A stretch of 36,574 nucleotides of DNA from Stutzerimonas stutzeri SDM-LAC (GCF_000235745.1 NZ_AGSX01000044.1:1-36574), one strand, 5' to 3'; positions 7,378-15,309 are shown, counted from the first letter of the stretch. Numbers and translations are program-made. Notes: generated by a model from the letters alone, not told the origin.

Positions 7378-7690
7378 CGTTCGCACTGCGACGCCGCTAT
7401 CGACAGGCTGAACGGCGACAATTGAGCGATACCAATCGATGTCGCCAAGTCCTGCGGGTTCGCAGCAAGCACAGCGCATATTGCCGCCGGTGCACGTCAA
7501 GAGCTGAGCCTTGCACATCACAGCGGACGAACCCGCTCATCGGTGAAAGCACTCGCAACTTACAACGCAGAAAAGCGAAACCCTGCATCAGGGCGGGGTT
7601 TCTGTTTGCCCCACCACGCTGCGTGCGCAGCGCTCGTTCAGGACATCTCAGCGCTGCCTGAAAGCGCCATCTCAGTTCGCCCCATCACCG
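7378..7690. other. Convergent intergenic region
   Basis: This 313-nt gap separates the plus-strand zinc operon from the minus-strand TonB2 operon. Apart from the terminator at 7577-7609 I see no gene, tRNA-like cloverleaf, repeat or promoter of note. Short open frames here lack ribosome-binding sites and recognisable sequence. Confidence 0.6.
7577..7609. terminator. Bidirectional intrinsic terminator
   Basis: GAAACCC (7577-7583) pairs with GGGTTTC (7596-7602), with an alternative inner stem CCCTG/CAGGG; TGTTT follows on the plus strand and CGCTTTT on the minus strand. It ends the zinc operon and probably also the TPR end of the converging TonB2 operon. Confidence 0.7.
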
Positions 7691-8782
7691 TCAGCGAGTG
7701 CTGGCGACCTGACGCTGACGCTCGAAGCTCAGCTCGCCTTCGGCCCACTCCCGCCAGGAGCGAACCTTGCGCCGCTCGGCTCCCGCGCGCTCGGCCTGTT
7801 TCAGCGCATCAAGGCCGGCCTGCCAGTGGGTTTGTTCCAGCTCCAGCTGAGCGACGTTAAGCCAGAACGTGGCGCTGCCGGATTGGGTCGCCAGATCTCG
7901 GTAGATCTGCGCCGCTTCCGCACGCTCGCGCGCCTGCCACCAGAGCATGCCCAGGCGTTCGCGTCGCTTGGTATCGCTGGCTAGCAGCCGCGACTCGAGC
8001 ATGCCCTGGAGCAGCTTCGCACCTTGCCAGGGCTGGCCCGCGGCGCCGGCAAGCAATACCAGATTGTCCAGTTCGGCTTCGCTGAAGCGCAGACCCTTGG
8101 CATGAGCCGCACGCAGGGTTGCGAGCGCCTTGTCCTCATCGCCGGCCATCTGCTGCAAGCCCGCCAATTGCCGCCAGCTCTTGGCTTGATCCGGATGACG
8201 GGCGAGCAGCCTGCGCTGCCAGCGCTCGGCCGTCTCGTAACGCTTCAGCTCGGCATTGCCGGCTACCAGAAATTGCAGCCAGGTGTCGGCAGCGCTGGGG
8301 TTGGCTTGCACGTAGCGCTCAGCCAGTGGCAATGCCTTGGCATGCTGTCCGAGCCCCTGATAAGCCTGCACCAGCATCTGCAGCACTTCCTCGCTTGCAT
8401 TGGCGGGTGAGCCCAGCAGGCTGACGACCTTGGCATAGCGGTGTTCGATCAGGTTGAGTTTCGCCAGGTTGAGCCGCTCGTTCGGCAGTATCGCCTCGTC
8501 CAGCTTGCCGCTGGCAATCGCCTTGTCGAGCAATTCCAGCGCTTGGTGATTATTGCCTTCAGCCCAGGCCAGATAAGCACGGCTGCGCCATAACAATGCT
8601 TCCTCTGCGCTGCCTGGCTTGGCTTTGGCCTGTTTGAGTGCGCGATGCGCAGCGCTGTAATCGCCCTGCGACTGGGCACTCTGGGCACGCTCCAGCGCTT
8701 TAAACACCGATGGATCGATGCTCTGCGCGGCGTGAGCCGATACAGCGAACAACAACGAGATCAGTAACAGCAAACGGGGCAT
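7691..8782 (-). CDS. TPR-repeat protein of TonB2 system
   Basis: A 363-residue exported protein: signal peptide about 1-18 (MPRLLLLISLLFAVSAHA), then almost entirely helical repeats. Several segments fit the TPR pattern, for example YSAAHRALKQAKAKPGSAEEALLWRSRAYLAWAEGN, the QGLGQHAKALPLAERYVQANP unit and the KRYETAERWQRRLLARHPD unit. It starts one base after the tonB stop (8786-8784), so it is in the same operon. A TPR protein at the end of a ttpC-exbB-exbD-tonB cluster is a recurrent arrangement in Vibrio and Pseudomonas TonB2 loci, where it is thought to assist the TonB complex in the periplasm. The specific partner here is not shown by the sequence. Confidence 0.85.
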   Translation of the reverse strand: MPRLLLLISLLFAVSAHAAQSIDPSVFKALERAQSAQSQGDYSAAHRALKQAKAKPGSAEEALLWRSRAYLAWAEGNNHQALELLDKAIASGKLDEAILPNERLNLAKLNLIEHRYAKVVSLLGSPANASEEVLQMLVQAYQGLGQHAKALPLAERYVQANPSAADTWLQFLVAGNAELKRYETAERWQRRLLARHPDQAKSWRQLAGLQQMAGDEDKALATLRAAHAKGLRFSEAELDNLVLLAGAAGQPWQGAKLLQGMLESRLLASDTKRRERLGMLWWQARERAEAAQIYRDLATQSGSATFWLNVAQLELEQTHWQAGLDALKQAERAGAERRKVRSWREWAEGELSFERQRQVASTR

Positions 8783-8783
8783 G

Positions 8784-9485
8784 TCAGCGTTCTCCTTGCA
8801 GGCGGAAATGCAGGGTTTTAACGGCCTCGCGAGTTACCGCAGAACCGTTTTCGGTGCGCGGCGCGAAACGCCAGCGGGCTGCGGCACGTCGGGCCTCGCG
8901 ATCGAACACGTTCGGCGGCGAGGCTTCCATCACGCGGATGTTTTCGACTTTACCGGTGGCCGTGATGGTGAATGCGAGCTTGATATGGCCCTCGATGCCG
9001 CGCTGGCGCGCCCGATAGGGATACTCGGGACGAACATCGTTGAGCGGCATGACCTCCTGCTCGGGGCCGGACTGCGATGCCATCTGGTCGGCTGAAGGCG
9101 CCGGAGGTGCTGCCGGAGCGGATGCGGCCGTCAATCCAGCGAGACTGGGTGCGGGTGCGCTGGCAACCGACACGCCGGTATCGATGTTCGGCAACGGCAG
9201 ATCCAGTTTCGGCAGATTGGCGCTCGGAGTCGCCATGCTCGGCGTCGGCGGCGTAGGCGTCTGCGGTGTCTTCGGTTGGGGCGGTTGCGGCGCCTGCTGC
9301 CGGGAGCGGGTCGCGGTGCTCTCGTTGCGACTGTCCATGCGCACGAAATTGGCGATGGCAACCGGGTCGTCGGTCACCTCGCTGCGCGGCGGGTTGACCA
9401 TGCTCAGCATCAACGCAAACAGCAGCAGCGCCACCACGCAGGCGGCGATGAAGGACAACCCGACGCGGGTCAGCCCACGCGCCAT
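8784..9485 (-). CDS. tonB: TonB-family energy transducer
   Basis: A 233-residue TonB-type protein. An N-terminal transmembrane anchor (about 8-30, SFIAACVVALLLFALMLSMV) is followed by a Pro/Thr-rich span of about 65 residues (PQPPQPKTPQTPTPPTP) and a C-terminal TonB domain from about 145 (RPEYPYRARQRGIEGHIKLAFTI ... FDREARRAAARWRFAP). It would carry proton-motive energy from ExbB/ExbD to outer-membrane receptors. The protein is short, as is typical of TonB2 types. The ATG at 9485 overlaps the exbD stop as TGATG and has GGGAG 7 nt upstream; a GTG at 9488 is less well placed. No TonB-dependent receptor gene lies in the window, so its receptor is unknown. Confidence 0.92.
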   Translation of the reverse strand: MARGLTRVGLSFIAACVVALLLFALMLSMVNPPRSEVTDDPVAIANFVRMDSRNESTATRSRQQAPQPPQPKTPQTPTPPTPSMATPSANLPKLDLPLPNIDTGVSVASAPAPSLAGLTAASAPAAPPAPSADQMASQSGPEQEVMPLNDVRPEYPYRARQRGIEGHIKLAFTITATGKVENIRVMEASPPNVFDREARRAAARWRFAPRTENGSAVTREAVKTLHFRLQGER

Positions 9486-9898
9486 CACTGCGCTCCCGAC
9501 GTGGCAGCCAGGGCAACGTCCTGAACCCCGGCCAGACGCGCCTGATCCATCACCTGAACCACCAGCCCGGTTCGGGCATCCTGATCGGCCTGCACCACGA
9601 CGGCGCCTTCGGGCTGGTCGACGCGCATGCGCTCGACGTGTGCCCTCACGCTGCGAACGTCGACGGCCTGCTTGTCGATCCAGATCTGGCCATCCGCAGT
9701 CACCGCAATCAGGATGTTGCCCTTGTCCTGTGCGCTGGCGGTATCGGCCTGAGGCCGCTGAACCTCGACACCGGATTCCTTAATGAAGGAGCTGGTGACG
9801 ATAAAGAAGATCAGCATGATGAAAACCACGTCGAGCATCGGCGTCAGGTCGATGCCGGTGTCTTCTTCCTGCTGATAGTGGTGACGACGCATACGCAT
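9485..9898 (-). CDS. exbD: ExbD/TolR-family biopolymer transport protein
   Basis: A 137-residue protein with a short cytoplasmic N-terminus (MRMRRHHYQQEEDTGIDLTP), one transmembrane helix (about 21-40) and a periplasmic domain. The conserved proton-carrying aspartate is Asp23 in LTPMLDVVFIMLIFF. It forms the proton channel with ExbB and drives TonB. The ATG at 9898 lies 10 nt after the exbB stop, preceded by GAGG; its stop overlaps the tonB start. Confidence 0.95.
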   Translation of the reverse strand: MRMRRHHYQQEEDTGIDLTPMLDVVFIMLIFFIVTSSFIKESGVEVQRPQADTASAQDKGNILIAVTADGQIWIDKQAVDVRSVRAHVERMRVDQPEGAVVVQADQDARTGLVVQVMDQARLAGVQDVALAATSGAQ

Positions 9899-9908
9899 CC
9901 GTTAATCC

Positions 9909-10454
9909 TCAATCGTGACGCAGCTGGTCGGCCAGCCGGTCGAGAGCCTGGCGCGAAATACGTTCGAGACGCGCCAGGCTGAACAGTCCAGTGATGGCCA
10001 GCACCATGCCGGCCATGGTCGGCAGAGTCGCCTGCCAGACGCCTGCGGCCATGCCGCGAGGGTTGCCGGTGCCGTTGAGCGCCAGCACATCGAATACCGC
10101 GATCATGCCGGTGACGGTGCCAAGTAGCCCGAGCAACGGGTACATCGCAACCATGGTTTTGCTCATCCGCAGCGGGCCGGAAAGCTGTTGCTGCGCCTGG
10201 GCGAGCCAGGCACTACGCACCGCACGCTGCCAGCTACCAGGTTCGTTGGGCAACTGCCCCCAGGCCTGGCGACGGGCTTCCACCCAGCGCGGAAATACCC
10301 GGCGCATGAACCACAGCCGCTCGAACACCAGCGTCCAATAAAGTACGCACAAGGCGGCCAGCGCCCACATCACCGCGCCACCCGCCGCCATGAAGTCGAG
10401 CAGCGCATGGCCACTGTCGACCAGGCGCAGCCATTGGCCGTGCAGATCAGTCAC
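9909..10454 (-). CDS. exbB: ExbB/TolQ-type proton channel (ExbB2)
   Basis: A 181-residue inner-membrane protein with three helices: about 24-45, 105-127 and 145-165. The MotA/TolQ/ExbB signature is YPLLGLLGTVTGMIAVFDVLA and the later helix reads ATLPTMAGMVLAITGLF. It is the pentameric channel partner of ExbD. The start is GTG at 10454, overlapping the preceding gene's stop by 8 nt with GGGGA upstream. Two ExbB-type proteins in one operon are the mark of a TonB2/TtpC system. Confidence 0.92.
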   Translation of the reverse strand: MTDLHGQWLRLVDSGHALLDFMAAGGAVMWALAALCVLYWTLVFERLWFMRRVFPRWVEARRQAWGQLPNEPGSWQRAVRSAWLAQAQQQLSGPLRMSKTMVAMYPLLGLLGTVTGMIAVFDVLALNGTGNPRGMAAGVWQATLPTMAGMVLAITGLFSLARLERISRQALDRLADQLRHD

Positions 10455-11793
10455 GACGCGGAGTCCCCGACAGATGCAGTGCGATCAGGCCAGCGCTCTG
10501 CTGTTCGAGGAGCTGGATCAGCGACTTGCTGCGGCTGGCCAGCAGGCTGTGCAGAAACAACAGGGGAATGGCCACGACCAGACCCAGCACGGTGGTCACC
10601 AACGCCTGGGAAATGCCGTCGGCCATCAACCGGGAATCACCACCGCCACTCTGCGTAATCGCCTGGAAAGTCACGATCATGCCGGTCACGGTACCCAGCA
10701 GGCCGAGTAACGGCGCGACGGCGCTGAGCAACTTGAGCAGTGGCTGACCGCGCTCGAGAGGCGGCGTCTCCTGCAGGATCGCTTCGTCGAGTTTCAACTC
10801 GAGCGTCTCGAGGTCCGAAAGCTGTGGCTTCGGCCCGAGCACGCCGATGATGCGGCCCAGCGGGTTGTCGTCACGCGGTTGATCGAGCTCGCGCGTCTGC
10901 CGATTCACTGCGCGCCCGACCCGCGCCAGGTACACCATGCGCCAGATCGCAAGGATCAGACCGATGGCACCCAGGGCGAGAATGACCCAGCCAACCAGAC
11001 CGCCTTGCTGAACGCGATCCCACAATTGTGGCTGGCGCTGCAACTGAGCCAGCAACGAGCCGCGGCTCGGGTCGACGGGCAATGTGGCCAACGCGTCGCT
11101 GCTGTTCATATAGTCATTGACGGTTGCCATGCCTGCCGGCTGACGGATTGGCGTCAGCAGCTCATGAGCGTCGCTGTCGTAACGAAGGAAATTATCGTCG
11201 GTGAACGCCGAGAAGTTACCGACCCGCAGGACCGGCTGGGTGCTGCGCTGCCCGTCGACGCCCACTACCGGCAGCTCGACGCGCTCGACCTGGCCACTAG
11301 CCGTGAGGTCTTCGAGCAGCGTCATCCAGAAGCTGTCCAGATCCTCGGCCGACGGCAACGTGCGGCTTTCAGCCAATGCCCGCAGGCGCTGCAGGCGCTC
11401 CGGATACTGCGCGTTGAGGAGGCTGTCCTGCCATTGCCCAGCGATGTCGCCTGCGCTCTGACGGACCACACCAAACAGTTCACCAAGATGACCGACGCGC
11501 TGCGCCAGCAGCTTTTCCTGCTCAGCCAGCTCAGCTTCCTGGCGATCGAATTCAGTTTTCAGGCGTTCGGCTTCGGCTTTCTGTTTTTCAAGCGCGGCAT
11601 TTGCTCGTGCCAGCAGTTGCGCTTGCTCGCTGCGATTCTGGATGAAGGCCTGCTCACGCGCTTGCATGGCGTCGACCTCCGCCGCGCGCTCGCTGCGAAT
11701 GCGCTGCAGCAGTTGATCAGGACTCAAGGGCTCGGCAGCCTGAGCCATTGCCGGCAACAAACCGATGAGCAACAACATCAACAAGCGGCTCAT
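10447..11793 (-). CDS. TtpC-like MotA/TolQ/ExbB protein with periplasmic coiled coil
   Basis: A 448-residue inner-membrane protein that is more than twice ExbB length. A signal peptide (MSRLLMLLLIGLLPAMAQA) precedes a Gln/Glu/Ala-rich coiled coil at about 25-110 (heptads such as NAALEKQKAEAERLKTEFDRQ), a periplasmic domain to about 260, and the C-terminal channel domain with helices near 270-290, 350-375 and 388-410. The channel signature is APLLGLLGTVTGMIVTFQAIT. This is the layout of TtpC, the extra component of Vibrio TonB2 complexes that bridges ExbB2/D2 and TonB2. ATGA overlap with the DUF3450 gene upstream (11793-11790) shows tight coupling. Confidence 0.9.
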   Translation of the reverse strand: MSRLLMLLLIGLLPAMAQAAEPLSPDQLLQRIRSERAAEVDAMQAREQAFIQNRSEQAQLLARANAALEKQKAEAERLKTEFDRQEAELAEQEKLLAQRVGHLGELFGVVRQSAGDIAGQWQDSLLNAQYPERLQRLRALAESRTLPSAEDLDSFWMTLLEDLTASGQVERVELPVVGVDGQRSTQPVLRVGNFSAFTDDNFLRYDSDAHELLTPIRQPAGMATVNDYMNSSDALATLPVDPSRGSLLAQLQRQPQLWDRVQQGGLVGWVILALGAIGLILAIWRMVYLARVGRAVNRQTRELDQPRDDNPLGRIIGVLGPKPQLSDLETLELKLDEAILQETPPLERGQPLLKLLSAVAPLLGLLGTVTGMIVTFQAITQSGGGDSRLMADGISQALVTTVLGLVVAIPLLFLHSLLASRSKSLIQLLEQQSAGLIALHLSGTPRRD

Positions 11794-12560
11794 TGCGCAG
11801 CCTCCTTGGCCAAAGTTTTCACAGGCAGTTCAAGCCAGGCCGGCGCCTGCTGCTGGCGGGCAATCGCAATCGCTTTGGTGATTGGCCGGCGGGCACTGCC
11901 GTCAAGCACTTCCCATGCACGGGTTTTAGGATTCCACCACCCGCTCTCGTGTGCGTCCAGGGTCTGGTAATACAGCATGGTCCGCCCCAGGCGCAGGAAT
12001 TCGACACTGCGGCTGCCGCCTTCGACAGGCAACTCACCGCGCCAGGCTTCCAGGGTGCGGCCGTAGTCGCTCTCGATTTGATAGGCCTCGAGGATGCGGC
12101 GGTATTTCTCAGCAAGACTGACGTCGGCGCGCGCCTGCATATCCTGCAGGCTGGCGAGTCGATCGGCGCGCTCGTCGGGGAGGAACGGAAGGTCCGCGGC
12201 GATGAATTCCTCAAGCACTTCGATCATCCGCCCCATCTGCGGAGCAACGGCTTCCTGGGTGCGTTCGATGCTGTCCAGCTGGCGCTGAAACCCGTCCAGC
12301 TCCTTGCGTTGCGCAGCGGTCAGTTCGACCAGTTGCTCGTTATAGGCCTTCAACGCCTCCGCCTGCTGAACGGCGTTACGGTATTCGGTGAGCATTTGCC
12401 GCGTCGCGTCATCGAGTTGCTCGATACGCGCCTGCGAGGCCTTGGCCTCTGCGGCCAGGCGCTGGCTTTCTTCTAGCGCAGCGTCCAGCGGAGCTGCATG
12501 GAGCTGCATGCAGCAGGGCAACACGGCGACCGCCAAGAGGCGGGGTATAAGGGCTTGCAT
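11790..12560 (-). CDS. DUF3450 coiled-coil periplasmic protein, first gene of TonB2 operon
   Basis: A 256-residue exported protein. Signal peptide about 1-23 (MQALIPRLLAVAVLPCCMQLHA), then a long helical coiled coil (about 27-105, with LAAEAKASQARIEQLDDATRQ) and a C-terminal globular part with RLGRTMLYYQTLDAHESGWWNP, typical of DUF3450. DUF3450 genes usually precede ttpC-exbB-exbD-tonB, and this one does. The frame opens upstream at 12611, but AAGGA 7 nt before the ATG at 12560 and the signal peptide decide the start. Function is unknown beyond a likely structural role in the TonB2 complex. Confidence 0.88.
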   Translation of the reverse strand: MQALIPRLLAVAVLPCCMQLHAAPLDAALEESQRLAAEAKASQARIEQLDDATRQMLTEYRNAVQQAEALKAYNEQLVELTAAQRKELDGFQRQLDSIERTQEAVAPQMGRMIEVLEEFIAADLPFLPDERADRLASLQDMQARADVSLAEKYRRILEAYQIESDYGRTLEAWRGELPVEGGSRSVEFLRLGRTMLYYQTLDAHESGWWNPKTRAWEVLDGSARRPITKAIAIARQQQAPAWLELPVKTLAKEAAQ

Positions 12561-12595
12561 TGAGGGGTCCTTGCAGACGAAGGTCAGACCAGAAA

Positions 12596-12610
12596 AGAGA
12601 AACATTATCA
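12596..12610 (-). promoter_or_regulatory. Fur-box-like site
   Basis: The minus strand reads TGATAAT-G-TTTCTCT. The first half matches the Fur 7-1-7 half-site TGATAAT exactly; the second matches ATTATCA at 4 of 7 positions. It covers the -10 of the TonB2 operon, the right place for iron-dependent repression. One perfect half-site in AT-rich sequence could be chance. Confidence 0.45.
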
Positions 12611-12633
12611 TCTAGGTCCGCAAAAAAAGGCAA
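12604..12633 (-). promoter_or_regulatory. Promoter of the TonB2 operon
   Basis: On the minus strand TTGCCT (12633-12628) and GATAAT (12609-12604) are separated by 18 nt. Transcription would start near 12597, giving a leader of about 37 nt to the DUF3450 ATG. The -10 lies within the Fur-like site. Confidence 0.55.
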
Positions 12634-12675
12634 CCCGGTCAATACGTCGCAGCCAGGCTAAAGCGCAGCGTTTCG

Positions 12676-12689
12676 TTGAGCTGGATCAA
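12676..12689. promoter_or_regulatory. Anr/FNR box upstream of ompW
   Basis: TTGAGCTGGATCAA matches the FNR/Anr consensus TTGAT-N4-ATCAA at 9 of 10 defined positions. Its centre is about 41 nt before the start predicted from the -10 TACCAT (12711-12716), the standard class II activator position. P. aeruginosa oprG is known to be induced without oxygen through Anr. Confidence 0.75.
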
Positions 12690-12710
12690 AATCGAGGGGG
12701 CCTTGCGCCC

Positions 12711-12716
12711 TACCAT
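12711..12716 (+). promoter_or_regulatory. ompW -10 element
   Basis: TACCAT gives a -10 that places the Anr box at about -41.5. No good -35 is present, as expected for an activator-dependent promoter. The leader to the ATG at 12759 would be about 35 nt. Confidence 0.5.
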
Positions 12717-12758
12717 GGTCACCAATCGCAACACATCATGTCCCGATGGAGTTCCATT

Positions 12759-13433
12759 ATGCGCAAGACCCTGTTTACCGCATCCGTGCTGGCCGTAGCG
12801 CTCGCCTCCCCTTTCGCTCAGGCTCATCAGGCCGGTGATGTGATTCTCCGCGCTGGTGCGATTACTGTTGATCCGCGTGAGGATAGCGGCAGCGTATTCA
12901 CCTCGGTGACTGGCTCGATTGCAGGCAGCAAGGCGACCCTGGACAGCGACACGCAACTGGGCCTGAACTTCGCCTATATGGTTACCGATAAGGTTGGGAT
13001 CGAGCTGCTAGCCGCAACGCCTTTCGAGCACTCTGTTGGCCTGAGCGGCATGCCGGCGGGCCTCGACGGCGATTTTGCTGACGTTAAGCACCTTCCGCCA
13101 ACCCTTAGCCTGGTCTACTACCCCATGGACACCCGGTCAGTGTTCCAGCCCTACGTCGGCCTGGGCGTGAATTACACTATTTTCTTCGACGAAGAATTGA
13201 ACAGCCGCCGTAAAGGCGAGCAATTCAGCAATCTGGAGCTGGACGACTCGTGGGGCCTAGCCGCCCAGGTAGGCATGGATTTCATGCTGACCGATCAACT
13301 CATGCTGAACGCCCAGGTTCGCTACATCGATATCGACACCGAGGCAACTGCTGACTCGGCCTTCGGTAAGGTCAAAGTCGACGTAGACGTCGACCCGATG
13401 GTTTATATGGTCGGGCTCGGCTATAAGTTCTGA
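12759..13433 (+). CDS. ompW: OmpW/OprG-family outer-membrane protein
   Basis: A 224-residue outer-membrane beta-barrel. Signal peptide about 1-22 (MRKTLFTASVLAVALASPFAQA), then HQAGDVILRAGAITVDPRE, the conserved N-terminal strand. Further OmpW features are QLGLNFAYMVTDKVGIELLAATPFEH, the LPPTLSLVYYP segment, FQPYVGLGVNYT, and the terminal strand ending in GLGYKF with C-terminal Phe as needed for BAM insertion. OmpW proteins form a narrow hydrophobic channel for small hydrophobic compounds. The ATG at 12759 has TGGAG upstream; the ATG at 12738 would add 7 residues before the signal peptide. It is transcribed alone between the Anr box and a terminator. Orthology to P. aeruginosa OprG fits the flanking genes. 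Confidence 0.93.
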   Translation: MRKTLFTASVLAVALASPFAQAHQAGDVILRAGAITVDPREDSGSVFTSVTGSIAGSKATLDSDTQLGLNFAYMVTDKVGIELLAATPFEHSVGLSGMPAGLDGDFADVKHLPPTLSLVYYPMDTRSVFQPYVGLGVNYTIFFDEELNSRRKGEQFSNLELDDSWGLAAQVGMDFMLTDQLMLNAQVRYIDIDTEATADSAFGKVKVDVDVDPMVYMVGLGYKF

Positions 13434-13464
13434 CCGACTCGTAAGTCGGATCGCAGTTACGACA

Positions 13465-13490
13465 AAGGCGCCCCAGGGCGCCTTTTCTTT
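13465..13490. terminator. Intrinsic terminator after ompW
   Basis: AAGGCGCCC (13465-13473) and GGGCGCCTT (13476-13484) form a perfect 9-bp stem followed by TTTTCTTTT on the plus strand. The short A-run on the left may let it also serve the converging epimerase gene. Confidence 0.9.
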
Positions 13491-13502
13491 TCTAGCGTTG
13501 CT

Positions 13503-14432
13503 TTATCGACCGAGCAACTTCGCCAGCCCGTCACGCATGTCGGTTGGTTGATCCGGCAAACGGTAGCGCTGCAGCAACCTTGTATTGTTCGCCCGCGAAT
13601 GTCGGATGTCGCCGCTGCGTGCGGCCTGATGAGTGACCGGCGGCAACCCACCGAGCACGTCGCCGATCGCACCCAACAACTGGTTCAGGCTGGTGGCGCG
13701 ATTCAGTCCGACGTTGACCTCACCGGGCTCAGCGATCGGACGCTCCAGCGCCTGCACCAATAGCTCGACAAGATCACCGACATACACGAAATCCCGGGTC
13801 TGCTCGCCATCGCCGAAAATCGCAATCGGCAAACCCTTCTGCGCCCTCTCGGTAAAGATGCTGATGACCCCGGAGTAGGGAGACGACGGATCCTGACGCG
13901 GCCCATAAATATTGAAGAACCGAAAAACCACGGGTTCCAATCCATGCTGACGACGATAGAAGTCCAGATAGTGTTCGCTGGCCAGCTTATCCGCCGCATA
14001 TGGCGTCAGTGGCGCTTTCGGCGTGTCTTCGCCGATGGGGGCACCTTCGCCGTTGTTTCCGTAGACCGCGGCGCTGGAGGCAAAAACCACCCGTCGCACG
14101 CCTTCAGCGCGCATCGCCTCACAGAGATTCAGTGTCCCCACCAGATTGCTCTGATGCGTGCCAACCGGGTCATCGACCGAGGCCTGTACCGACGCCACAG
14201 CGGCAAGGTGCACAACGGCGCGACATCCCTGAACGGCATCGCGCATCGTTTGTGCATCCGCGACGTCGCCAACGACCAGCTCAACGCCCTCATCATCCGG
14301 CAAGTTACTGCGCTTGCCAGTCGACAGATTGTCCAGCACCCGGACAGCGTAGCCGCGTACTACAAGTGCATCGACCAAATTGGACCCGATGAACCCAGCT
14401 CCCCCAGTAACCAGAACAGGCAGTTCAGCCAT
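13503..14432 (-). CDS. NAD-dependent nucleotide-sugar epimerase (extended SDR, PA4068-like)
   Basis: A 309-residue cytoplasmic extended short-chain dehydrogenase. The NAD-binding motif is GGAGFIG at 10-16, HLAA lies at 75-78, the catalytic Ser is in FASSAAVYG (about 119-120), and the catalytic pair is Tyr145/Lys149 in PYAADK. The C-terminal part has FGDGEQTRDFVYVGDL, typical of GalE/WbpP-like UDP-hexose 4-epimerases. The ATG at 14432 overlaps the upstream gene by 8 nt. The frame is open beyond it up to 14672, but that is the reading of the neighbouring gene. It probably makes a sugar nucleotide for surface polysaccharide; the exact substrate cannot be told. Confidence 0.9.
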   Translation of the reverse strand: MAELPVLVTGGAGFIGSNLVDALVVRGYAVRVLDNLSTGKRSNLPDDEGVELVVGDVADAQTMRDAVQGCRAVVHLAAVASVQASVDDPVGTHQSNLVGTLNLCEAMRAEGVRRVVFASSAAVYGNNGEGAPIGEDTPKAPLTPYAADKLASEHYLDFYRRQHGLEPVVFRFFNIYGPRQDPSSPYSGVISIFTERAQKGLPIAIFGDGEQTRDFVYVGDLVELLVQALERPIAEPGEVNVGLNRATSLNQLLGAIGDVLGGLPPVTHQAARSGDIRHSRANNTRLLQRYRLPDQPTDMRDGLAKLLGR

Positions 14433-15309
14433 GACGGTAATAACGCTCCAATAGGCTCGGCAATCCAGTGCGCCAGGCGCGCGGTTTGATACCGAAGGTG
14501 TTGAATATTTTCCTGCACGCCAACACGCCATGCTGCGGCTCGTCTGCTGCATCCGGGCAGGCGGCATGAGCGACGGGGGTAAGGTTGTCAACCGCCAACT
14601 GACGGTGGCTGGCCGCCTCGGCCAAAAGCGCCTGACCAACCACCAGCGGGGTTGACGCCTCGTGCCCACCATAATGGTAGGTTCCCCACAATGGCGCCTG
14701 ACAATCCAATTGCTTCAGCACAGCCAGGATCACCCGCGCCGCATCCTCGACCGGTGTGGGGTTGCCACGACGATCATCGGCGAGGCACAGCTCGTCGTTC
14801 TCTTCGAGACGCTGAAGGAACCGGCCAAGCAAGCCGTCCGAACTGTCGTCCAGCAACCAGCCAAAGCGCAACAAAACGTGTCGAGGGCAAAGCGCCCGCA
14901 CACTCTGCTCCATACGCCAAAGAGCACAGCTGCGCGCGTCGAGCGGGGCTACCTCGTCTCTTTCGCTGTATGAGGTCGTTCGGGCCCCGTCAAATACCCG
15001 GTAGCTGGACGGTTGCATCAGTACAAACTGATGATGCTGGCCCAGCTCGGCCAGGCGCTCGACCGCCCGCTCCTGTCTGGTCAGCACGGTTTCATCGACA
15101 TGTCCGCTCTGGAACCAGTCAAAGTAATAGGCGAGGTTGATGACGATATCCGGGCGGTTATCGTCGAGCAAAGTGGTCAGACTTGGCGCATCCCAGCCCT
15201 GACTGGGCGGGCATGGCGCGAGGAAGCCAATGTCTTCCTCGGCGCCCAGGCGGATAAGCGCCTGACCCAGGGCATTACCGCCGCCCAACAGCATCAGGCG
15301 CATTCGCAT
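14425..15309 (-). CDS. RmlD-like sugar-nucleotide SDR lacking the catalytic Tyr/Lys (PA4069-like)
   Basis: A 294-residue Rossmann-fold protein resembling RmlD (dTDP-4-dehydrorhamnose reductase). The N-terminus has the dinucleotide motif GGGNALGQ, then DIVINLAYY. The RmlD segment that normally carries YxxxK aligns with APLDARSCALWRMEQ: the Tyr aligns with Arg and the Lys with Leu, so the usual redox dyad is missing. A later GNPTPVEDAARVI matches the RmlD pattern. ATG 15309 is 11 nt after the ssb stop; ATG 15303 is equally possible, and neither has a strong ribosome-binding site. Its stop lies within the epimerase start. It may be a regulatory or binding partner of the epimerase rather than an enzyme; that is inference. 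Confidence 0.8.
   Translation of the reverse strand: MRMRLMLLGGGNALGQALIRLGAEEDIGFLAPCPPSQGWDAPSLTTLLDDNRPDIVINLAYYFDWFQSGHVDETVLTRQERAVERLAELGQHHQFVLMQPSSYRVFDGARTTSYSERDEVAPLDARSCALWRMEQSVRALCPRHVLLRFGWLLDDSSDGLLGRFLQRLEENDELCLADDRRGNPTPVEDAARVILAVLKQLDCQAPLWGTYHYGGHEASTPLVVGQALLAEAASHRQLAVDNLTPVAHAACPDAADEPQHGVLACRKIFNTFGIKPRAWRTGLPSLLERYYRHG

Noticed and set aside
7422-7860. Small plus-strand open frames in and beyond the 7378-7690 gap
   Set aside because: No ribosome-binding sites, they cross the terminator, and the second runs antisense into the TPR gene.
10879-11970. 363-codon open frame antisense to the ttpC-like gene
   Set aside because: Opposes a gene with clear channel and coiled-coil motifs; the plus-strand reading shows no domain.
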